Below, one piece after another: positions 5,617 through 11,072 of a stretch of 11,072 nucleotides of DNA. This stretch comes from Actinomycetota bacterium (GTDB lineage Bacteria > Actinomycetota > Thermoleophilia > Gaiellales > Gaiellaceae): assembly GCA_019234175.1 (NCBI GenBank), contig JAFALP010000152.1:1-11072 (forward strand), written 5' to 3'. Numbering within the stretch: position 1 is the stretch's first letter; every line of letters begins with the position of its first letter. The translations under genes were made by a program, and so were the position numbers. The notes below the pieces were generated by a model that saw only the letters and a list, made by a program, of their open reading frames with translations, made no database searches and was not told the DNA's origin.

Positions 5617-6657
5617 GTGGCGGCCGTCGGCACCGCCGAAGGAGTCGTCCGGGCACGGGGCATCCCGCGCCCGTGGCGCTTCCTCGCGGGCGCATTCCTC
5701 ATTGCGTCCCTCCTCGTCGGGCTCGGCGTCGGGCCGCTGCACATCGGCGTCGGTGGCATCGTCGAGTCGGCGCTCTCACACGTGCCGTTCCTGCACCTGA
5801 ATTCGCCCCTTGACCGGATCGAGAGCGCCGTCCTGTGGCAAATCCGTGCGCCTCGAGTCGTGCTCGCCGCGCTCGTCGGCGGGATGCTCGCGATCGCGGG
5901 CGCCTCGTACCAAGGCGTGTTCCGCAATCCGCTCGCCGACCCCTATCTCCTGGGTGTCGCAGGAGGGGCCGGCCTCGGTGCGACGCTCGCCATCGCGTAC
6001 ACGTCGAGCTCGCAGCTCGTCCCGCCGGCCGCGTTCGTCGGCGCAGCCGCAGCCGTCGCCCTCACATACGCGATCGGCCGCTCGGCGGGGCGCGCGCGGG
6101 CGTCGGTCGCACTCGTCCTCGCCGGGGTCGTCGTCGCGACGTTCACCGCCGCGGTGCAGACGTTCGTCCAGCAGCAGAACAGCCAGAAGCTCGCCGGCAT
6201 CTACTCGTGGCTGCTGGGCGGGTTCGCGACCGCCGGCTGGCACGACGTCGCCGTGTGCGTCCCGTACATCGCCGTGAGCACGATCGTGCTGCTCCTGCAC
6301 CGGCGCGTCCTCGACGCGCTCAGCGTCGGCGACGAGGAAGCGGCAAGCCTCGGCGTCGACGTCGCGCGCGTCCGCGTGATCGTCGTCGTCGCCGCCACCA
6401 TCGGCACGGCTGCGGCCGTGTCGGTGAGCGGGCTCATCGCCTTCGTCGGGATCATCGTCCCGCACACGATCCGGCTCCTCGTCTCCACGAGCTACCGCGC
6501 CGTCATTCCGCTCTCGCTCGTCGTCGGCGCCGGCTTCCTCACGCTCGCGGACGTGCTCGCGCGCACCGCCCTCTCGCCGCAAGAGCTTCCCATCGGGGTC
6601 GTCACCGCGTTCTTCGGCGCGCCGTTCTTCGCCTTCGTCCTCGCGCGCAGCCGATGA
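5617..6657 (+). CDS. btuC: Vitamin B12 ABC importer permease (FecCD/BtuC family)
   Basis: A 346-residue integral membrane protein of the FecCD family, the usual length, with about nine or ten hydrophobic segments. Landmarks include LWQIRAPRVVLAALVGGMLAIAGASYQ and NPLADPYLLGVAGGAGLGA, the cytoplasmic coupling region DEEAASLGVDVARVR that contacts the ATPase, SVSGLIAFVGIIVPHTIRLL, and ELPIGVVTAFFGAPFF near the C-terminus. It forms the channel through which B12 is passed from BtuF. GTG 5617 follows the btuF stop with no gap; GAAAGG overlapping the end of btuF may serve as ribosome-binding site. The stop overlaps the ATPase start (ATGA). Substrate specificity is inferred from the riboswitch, since FecCD permeases also move iron siderophores. 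Confidence 0.93.
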   Translation: MAAVGTAEGVVRARGIPRPWRFLAGAFLIASLLVGLGVGPLHIGVGGIVESALSHVPFLHLNSPLDRIESAVLWQIRAPRVVLAALVGGMLAIAGASYQGVFRNPLADPYLLGVAGGAGLGATLAIAYTSSSQLVPPAAFVGAAAAVALTYAIGRSAGRARASVALVLAGVVVATFTAAVQTFVQQQNSQKLAGIYSWLLGGFATAGWHDVAVCVPYIAVSTIVLLLHRRVLDALSVGDEEAASLGVDVARVRVIVVVAATIGTAAAVSVSGLIAFVGIIVPHTIRLLVSTSYRAVIPLSLVVGAGFLTLADVLARTALSPQELPIGVVTAFFGAPFFAFVLARSR

Positions 6658-7418
6658 TCGACGCCTCCGGCGTGTCGGTGGAGCTCGGCGGGACGGACGT
6701 CCTGCGCGATGTCTCGTTCTCCGTCCGCCGCGGCGAGTGGGTTTCTCTCATCGGGCCGAACGGCGCCGGCAAGACGACGGCCCTGCGCGCGCTCTGCGGC
6801 CTCGTGCCGTACCGCGGGGAGATCGCCATCGACGGCCACGACGCGCGCGAGCTCGGGCGCCGCGCGCTCGCCCGCCGCACCGCGCTCGTGCCGCAGCTGC
6901 CCGAGCGGCCGCCGGAGCTGACCGTCGCCGAGTACGTGCTGCTCGGCCGCACCCCGCACCTCGGCTACTTCGCCGCCGAGGGCCCTGCCGACCGCGACGC
7001 CGCCGCGCGCGCGATCGAGCGGCTCGAGCTGGAGCGCTTCGTCCAACGGCTCCTCGGATCCCTCAGCGGCGGGGAGCTGCAACGCGCCGTGCTCGCGCGT
7101 GCGATTGCACAACAGGCGCCGATCCTGCTCTTGGACGAGCCGACGAGCGCGCTCGACCTCGGCCGCCAGCAGCAGGCGCTCGACCTCGTCGACTCGCTTC
7201 GCACCGACGGCCTCACCATCCTCTCGGCGATGCACGACCTGACGCTCGCCGGCCAGTACGCCGACCGGCTCGTGCTCCTCGACGAGGGCGCGGTCGTCGT
7301 CGACGGGCCGCCGCGCGACGTGCTCACGCGCGAGAACCTCGCGGCCTACTACCACGCGAGCGTGCGCGTGGTCGAGGCCGACGGCGAGGTGTACGTCGTG
7401 CCGCGCCGCAGCCACTAG
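6654..7418 (+). CDS. btuD: Vitamin B12 ABC importer ATPase
   Basis: A 254-residue ABC ATPase of the BtuD/FepC type. Walker A GPNGAGKT is at 34-41, Q-loop Q81 in LVPQLPE, signature LSGGE at 137-141, Walker B ILLLDE at 157-162, D-loop SALD at 165-168 and H-loop H194 in SAMHDLT. All catalytic residues are present. It hydrolyses ATP at the cytoplasmic face to drive the permease. ATG 6654 overlaps the permease stop by four bases, so the subunits are translationally coupled. Only 11 bases separate the stop from the next gene, and no terminator is visible there, so read-through into cinA is possible. Confidence 0.95.
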   Translation: MIDASGVSVELGGTDVLRDVSFSVRRGEWVSLIGPNGAGKTTALRALCGLVPYRGEIAIDGHDARELGRRALARRTALVPQLPERPPELTVAEYVLLGRTPHLGYFAAEGPADRDAAARAIERLELERFVQRLLGSLSGGELQRAVLARAIAQQAPILLLDEPTSALDLGRQQQALDLVDSLRTDGLTILSAMHDLTLAGQYADRLVLLDEGAVVVDGPPRDVLTRENLAAYYHASVRVVEADGEVYVVPRRSH

Positions 7419-7421
7419 GCT
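7416..7421 (+). promoter_or_regulatory. -10 box of cinA (leaderless)
   Basis: TAGGCT (TANNNT) overlaps the btuD stop codon and lies eight bases before GTG 7430. There is no Shine-Dalgarno sequence, so the gene is likely leaderless, with its own promoter independent of the B12 riboswitch. No clear -35 is seen. Confidence 0.45.
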
Positions 7422-7429
7422 CACCGGCA

Positions 7430-8140
7430 GTGGCGACCGCGGCGATCCTCACGATCGGCAACGAGCTCGTCTCCGGCGACATCCCGAACACGAACGGCTC
7501 GTGGCTGGCGAAGCGGCTCGCGCCTCTCGGCGTGTCCACGCGCCTCATCGCCGCCCTCCCGGACGAGGTCGAGACCGTCGCCGACTTCATCCGCATCGAA
7601 GCGCCGCGCGTCGACTTCCTGCTCGTCACCGGCGGTCTCGGCGGCACGCCCGACGACATGACGCGCGAGGCGATCTCGCACGCCTTCGGCGTCGAGCAGG
7701 CCGAGGTGGGCGAGCTCGCCGACGACCTGCGCTCGCGCTTCCGTCACGACCCCGACTACGCGGCCGCGTGGGCGCGGCTTCCCGTCGGGAGCCGTCCGCT
7801 TCCGAACCCGCTCGGCGGCGCTCCCGGCTTCGCCATCGAGAACGTCTACGTCCTGCCGGGGCTGCCGTCCGAGATGGAGGCGATGTTCGACGCGGTCGCG
7901 GAGGAGTTCCGCCGCGGCGAGCCGATCGCCTCGTGGCGCAAGACCTACCGCACGCGCGAGAGCGCGATCGCGGCCGCCCTCGCCGAGGCCGGCGAGCGGT
8001 GGCCGGGCGTCGTCATCGGCTCGTATCCCGCATTCCCGAACGACGGCCCGCAGGTCGAGGTGGTCGTGAAGTCGAGCGACGCGGATGCGCTCGCGGCGGC
8101 GTCAGCCTGGCTCGCCGCCGCGATCGAAGAGCGCGGCTGA
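7430..8140 (+). CDS. cinA: CinA-family molybdopterin-binding-domain protein (short form)
   Basis: A 236-residue cytoplasmic protein of the competence/damage-inducible CinA N-terminal (MoCF-like) family. LTIGNELVSGDIPNTNGSWLAKRL at residues 7-30 and VTGGLGGTPDDMTREAI at 66-82 are the characteristic nucleotide/cofactor-binding motifs. A middle domain follows from about residue 165 (ASWRKTYRTRESAIAAAL to VEVVVKSS). It lacks the C-terminal nicotinamide-nucleotide amidase domain of full CinA (about 410-430 residues), as do many short COG1058 proteins; its precise reaction is unknown, though relatives act as pyrophosphatases on ADP-ribose-type substrates. Start GTG 7430 is favoured because the first strand begins at once and a -10 box sits just upstream. 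Its last 39 bases overlap the end of the convergent channel gene. Confidence 0.88.
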   Translation: MATAAILTIGNELVSGDIPNTNGSWLAKRLAPLGVSTRLIAALPDEVETVADFIRIEAPRVDFLLVTGGLGGTPDDMTREAISHAFGVEQAEVGELADDLRSRFRHDPDYAAAWARLPVGSRPLPNPLGGAPGFAIENVYVLPGLPSEMEAMFDAVAEEFRRGEPIASWRKTYRTRESAIAAALAEAGERWPGVVIGSYPAFPNDGPQVEVVVKSSDADALAAASAWLAAAIEERG

Positions 8141-8707
8141 CGGCAGGTAGAACGCCGCGATCCCGAACGTGACGAACACGGCTGCGAGCGGGCTGGCGAA
8201 GGCGGCGCCGAACGCGAGGAGGTAGAGCGGCACCCCCGGGATGTACGCACGGTCGACGGCGCGCAGCGCCGAGTCGGGCACGGCGTCGCCGATGAGCCGG
8301 CGGCCGTGCCGCGCGTACCACCACCACACGCCGTGCAGCGCGGCCATGATCACGAACGTCGCCGTGTACGCGAGCACCGCCGCCTGCTCGCCGGGGCGGC
8401 GGAGATAGTCGCCGACGAGCTTCGTCGGAAACGGCAGGAACGCGATCGCCATCAACAGCAGGTTGTTGAGGAAGAGCATCGTCCGGTCGGTGCCGTCGAT
8501 GAGCGACACCGTGTGGTGATGGTTCATCCAGATGATCCCGATCGTCCCGAAGCTCGTCACGTACGCGAGGTACTCCGGCCAGATGTGCAGCAGCTCGTGC
8601 GAAAGGCTGTGCGCCGAGCTGACGGAAAACTCGAGCACGAGCAGCGTCGCGGCAATGGCGAAGATGCCGTCGCTGAAGGTCTCGAGCCGGGTCGTGCCCT
8701 CGTTCAT
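8102..8707 (-). CDS. TMEM175-family potassium channel
   Basis: A 201-residue membrane protein. RLETFSDGIFAIAATLLVLEF at residues 7-27 carries the hallmark FSDG motif (F11-S12-D13-G14) of the TMEM175/DUF1211 family. Six hydrophobic helices can be placed at about 11-30, 43-70, 78-100, 110-133, 155-172 and 173-193. Bacterial TMEM175 proteins have a single six-helix repeat and assemble as tetramers that conduct potassium with weak selectivity, the isoleucine/leucine of helix 1 lining the pore. Length and topology fit. ATG 8707 has no strong ribosome-binding site. The end overlaps convergent cinA by 39 bases. The start is divergent from, and close to, the membrane protein gene at 8743. Confidence 0.9.
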   Translation of the reverse strand: MNEGTTRLETFSDGIFAIAATLLVLEFSVSSAHSLSHELLHIWPEYLAYVTSFGTIGIIWMNHHHTVSLIDGTDRTMLFLNNLLLMAIAFLPFPTKLVGDYLRRPGEQAAVLAYTATFVIMAALHGVWWWYARHGRRLIGDAVPDSALRAVDRAYIPGVPLYLLAFGAAFASPLAAVFVTFGIAAFYLPSAALFDRGGEPG

Positions 8708-8742
8708 TGCGCTGCATCGTCGCAGTCAGGCAGGATGAGATC

Positions 8743-9183
8743 GTGAGCGAGCGCGCCTTCTCCTACCGGCCCTGGCTTCTCGCGGCCGCGCTGCGGCCGG
8801 TGCTCTTCGCGCTCGCGATCGCCGCGGCGGTCATCGCGGGCGAGAAGAGCAACTCCTTCTGGATCGGCCTCCTCGCCTACATCGTCGCGCGCTTCACGGG
8901 GAGGGCGATCCGACGGCTGCTCAGAAACCGCTGGGCGGACGCGGTGTACGAGCTCCTCTGGGCGGCGGCCGCGGTCGGCTACGCGATCCTCTTCGTGGAC
9001 GTGAGCATCCCCAAGTGGGCATCGGTCATCGTCGCCGTCATCGCCGCCGGGATCACGCGCAACGTCCTCGCTTCCGCATTCCTGCCTCGTCGCCGCGGCT
9101 GGACGACGCTGCAGTCGTGGGGCGTTCCCGGCCCCGACGACGTCATCGTCACGCGGTGGACGGTCAGGCGCGGGCCGCGCTAG
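8743..9183 (+). CDS. Small integral membrane protein of unknown function
   Basis: A 146-residue protein with about four hydrophobic segments: LLAAALRPVLFALAIAAAVI (residues 12-31), a weaker one around FWIGLLAYIVARF (38-50), LLWAAAAVGYAILFVDV (about 70-86) and WASVIVAVIAAGI (91-103). A basic tail containing LPRRRGW and RWTVRRGPR follows, placing the C-terminus probably in the cytoplasm. GTG 8743 is chosen because AGGA lies seven bases upstream and the protein then begins MSERAFSYRPW; an in-frame TTG at 8707 would overlap the divergent start codon. I do not recognise the family. It lies between the channel gene and the helicase; 30 bases separate its stop from pcrA. Confidence 0.7.
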   Translation: MSERAFSYRPWLLAAALRPVLFALAIAAAVIAGEKSNSFWIGLLAYIVARFTGRAIRRLLRNRWADAVYELLWAAAAVGYAILFVDVSIPKWASVIVAVIAAGITRNVLASAFLPRRRGWTTLQSWGVPGPDDVIVTRWTVRRGPR

Positions 9184-9201
9184 CCGATTCCACCCCGCGG
9201 C

Positions 9202-9207
9202 TATCGT
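9202..9207 (+). promoter_or_regulatory. -10 box of pcrA (leaderless)
   Basis: TATCGT (TANNNT) is six bases before GTG 9214, the same spacing as at the HAD-like gene. No Shine-Dalgarno sequence precedes the start, which supports a leaderless transcript. No -35 is evident. Confidence 0.45.
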
Positions 9208-9213
9208 GACCCG

Positions 9214-11072
9214 GTGGCCGCGACACAGCCGGAGACGTACCTCGACGACCTGAATCCGGCGCAGCGGGAGGCAGTCCTCACCACCGAAGGGCCGCTCCTC
9301 GTCGTCGCCGGCGCGGGCTCCGGAAAGACGCGCGTGCTGACGCGGCGTATCGCGCACCTCTTGCACGCCGTCGGCGCGAAGCCGCCGGAGATCCTCGCCA
9401 TCACGTTCACGAACAAGGCCGCCGCCGAGATGCGCGAGCGGCTCGAGGACCTCGTCGGCCCGCCCGCCCGGGCCGCATGGGTGATGACTTTCCATGCCGC
9501 GTGCGGACGGATCCTCCGCCGCGAAGCGCCGCGCCTCGGCTACCGGACGAACTTCACCATCTACGACTCCGCCGACCAGCTTCGCCTCGTCAAGCGGTGC
9601 CTGGAGGAGCTGGAGCGCGACCCGAAGCGGTTCACGCCGCGCGGCATCCACTCGCAGATCTCCAACGCGAAGAACCAGCTCGTGGGGCCTGCCGAGTACA
9701 CGAGCCGCGTGTCGAGCTTCTACGACCAGACCGTCGCCGAGGTATACGAGCTCTACCAGCAGCGCCTCTTCTCGTCCAACGCCGTCGACTTCGACGACAT
9801 GCTCTACCTCACCGTCGACGTGCTCGAACGGTTCCCCGAGGCGGATGAGCGGTGGCAGAACGCGTTCCGCTACGTCCTCGTGGACGAGTACCAGGACACG
9901 AACCACGCGCAGTACCGGCTGCTGCAGCTGCTCGCGGCCAAGCACCACAACGTGTTCGCGGTCGGCGATCCCGACCAGTCGATCTACGCGTTCCGCGGCG
10001 CCGACATCCGCAACGTGCTCGAGTTCGAGCGCGACTTTCCCGGCGCGAAGACGATCGCGCTCGAGCAGAACTACCGCTCGACGAACTCGATCCTCGAGGC
10101 GGCGAACGCCGTCATCCGGCACAACAGCGAGCGCAAGGAGAAGGACCTGTGGTCCGACCTCGGCGAGGGCGATCCCGTGCGCGTGATCGAGGTCGAGGAC
10201 GAGCACGCGGAGGCGCGCTACGTCGCCGCCGAGATCGCGTCGCTCGTCGAGCAGGGCTACTCCGGCAACGAGGTGGCGGTCTTCTACCGCACGAACGCGC
10301 AGAGCCGCGTGCTCGAGGACGTGCTCGTCCGCCAGGGCGTCGCCTATCAGGTGATCGGAGGCCCGCGCTTCTACGAGCGCGCGGAGGTGAAGGATCTCGT
10401 CGCGTACCTGCAGGTGATCGACAACCCGTACGACGCGGTGTCGCTCGTCCGCATCGCCAACAGGCCCCGCCGCGGCATCGGCGACTCGACGCTCGCGCGG
10501 CTGCAGGCGTACGCCGACGCGCAGGGCATCTCCCTCTGGGAGGCGACCGAGTTCGCGGAGGAGGCGGGCGTCGGCGCGGCGCCGCAGAAGGCGGTGCGCG
10601 CATTCCGCACGATGATCGAGTCGTCGATGTCCGGCGCGCTCGAGCTGGAGGTGCCGGAGCTGATCGAGCGCGTGCTCGAACGCTCGGGGTACATCGCCGC
10701 GCTCGAGGCGGAGCGGACGATCGAGGCGCAGGGGCGCATCGAGAACCTCCAGGAGCTCGTCGCGCTCGCGCGCGAATGGCAGGAGCAGAACACGGAGCCG
10801 AGCCTCTCGTCGTTCCTGCAGGAGGTGTCGCTCTACTCCGACCAGGACGCGATCCGCGGAGAGGGCTCGCTCGTCACCCTGATGACGCTGCACAACGCGA
10901 AGGGCCTCGAGTTCAAGGCGGTGTACCTCATCGGCCTGGAGGAGGGGATCTTCCCTCACTCGCGTTCCATCGAGGAGCACGGCGTGGAGGAGGAGCGCCG
11001 GCTCATGTACGTCGGCATGACGCGCGCGATGGAGCGGCTGACGCTCATGCACGCCTCCTCGCGGATGCTGTA
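9214..11072 (+). CDS. pcrA: PcrA/UvrD-type DNA helicase (3' partial)
   Basis: An open frame of 619 codons running off the window end. It is a superfamily 1A 3'-5' DNA helicase for nucleotide excision repair, replication restart and clearing proteins from DNA. Motifs by residue: Q-motif LNPAQREAV (13-21), Walker A AGAGSGKT (32-39), motif Ia ITFTNKAAAEM, Walker B VLVDEYQDT with D224 and E225, motif III VGDPDQSIYAFRGAD from 250, motif IV LEQNYRS, motif V TLHNAKGLEF with H560, and motif VI EERRLMYVGMTRA (593-605). All are intact. Domain 1B/2B insertions are of normal size. PcrA proteins have about 720-800 residues, so roughly the last 100-180 residues, including the C-terminal RNAP/DNA-contact tail, are missing. 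GTG 9214 is the only sensible start before the Q-motif. Confidence 0.95.
   Translation, partial: MAATQPETYLDDLNPAQREAVLTTEGPLLVVAGAGSGKTRVLTRRIAHLLHAVGAKPPEILAITFTNKAAAEMRERLEDLVGPPARAAWVMTFHAACGRILRREAPRLGYRTNFTIYDSADQLRLVKRCLEELERDPKRFTPRGIHSQISNAKNQLVGPAEYTSRVSSFYDQTVAEVYELYQQRLFSSNAVDFDDMLYLTVDVLERFPEADERWQNAFRYVLVDEYQDTNHAQYRLLQLLAAKHHNVFAVGDPDQSIYAFRGADIRNVLEFERDFPGAKTIALEQNYRSTNSILEAANAVIRHNSERKEKDLWSDLGEGDPVRVIEVEDEHAEARYVAAEIASLVEQGYSGNEVAVFYRTNAQSRVLEDVLVRQGVAYQVIGGPRFYERAEVKDLVAYLQVIDNPYDAVSLVRIANRPRRGIGDSTLARLQAYADAQGISLWEATEFAEEAGVGAAPQKAVRAFRTMIESSMSGALELEVPELIERVLERSGYIAALEAERTIEAQGRIENLQELVALAREWQEQNTEPSLSSFLQEVSLYSDQDAIRGEGSLVTLMTLHNAKGLEFKAVYLIGLEEGIFPHSRSIEEHGVEEERRLMYVGMTRAMERLTLMHASSRML

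Noticed and set aside
8132..8159. CGCGGC/GCCGCG inverted repeat near the cinA stop as a terminator
   Set aside because: Only six bases of stem with a 16-base loop, inside coding sequence and no U-tract; expected by chance at this GC content.
8704..11052. A 782-codon open frame on the minus strand across the helicase
   Set aside because: It is the antisense shadow of the pcrA frame caused by high GC and codon bias. Its sequence is arginine/valine/histidine-rich without domains, while the plus strand has every helicase motif.

Overview
The window is GC-rich and gene-dense: codons end mostly in G or C, GTG starts are frequent and same-strand genes overlap by one to four bases. Gene content and style suggest a high-GC actinobacterial lineage, perhaps Thermoleophilia (Gaiellales/Solirubrobacterales-like). 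That placement is inference from protein style and short -10 boxes, not from a marker gene.

Layout. (1) 1-2358, plus strand: a tightly packed set that looks like a potassium-transport module. It holds the C-terminal tail of a KimA-like APC permease, a tandem universal-stress-domain protein, and two TrkA/RCK proteins, the first with only the NAD-binding domain and the second with both domains. (2) 2355-3713: a secreted PQQ-type beta-propeller protein whose reading frame has no usable start codon at its real N-terminus. (3) 3714-3859: a convergent intergenic region with three copies of a 13-bp palindromic element, two of them arranged as the outer arms of a large hairpin. (4) 3860-4518, minus strand: a small degenerate HAD-like protein translationally coupled to a 75-residue helical, probably coiled-coil, protein. 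(5) 4529-7418, plus strand: a cobalamin riboswitch followed by a complete vitamin B12 ABC importer (binding protein, permease, ATPase). (6) 7430-8140: a short CinA-type protein, overlapping tail-to-tail with a minus-strand TMEM175-like potassium channel (8102-8707). (7) 8743-9183: a small unknown membrane protein. (8) 9214 to the window end: a PcrA/UvrD-type superfamily 1 helicase, cut by the window edge with all helicase motifs present.

Working together: the riboswitch should lower expression of the importer when intracellular B12 is sufficient. The permease, USP and RCK genes plausibly form a potassium uptake system with a nucleotide-sensing gate. Several genes (HAD, cinA, pcrA) have a TANNNT box 6-8 bases before a GTG and no Shine-Dalgarno sequence, which suggests leaderless transcripts. 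No CRISPR array, tRNA, rRNA, transposase or phage gene was seen. No stretch over 300 bases lacks a gene. I did not find a clearly new multi-gene system. The best leads are the start-less propeller gene, the palindrome cluster, the overlapping back-to-back promoters at the riboswitch, and the HAD/coiled-coil pair.
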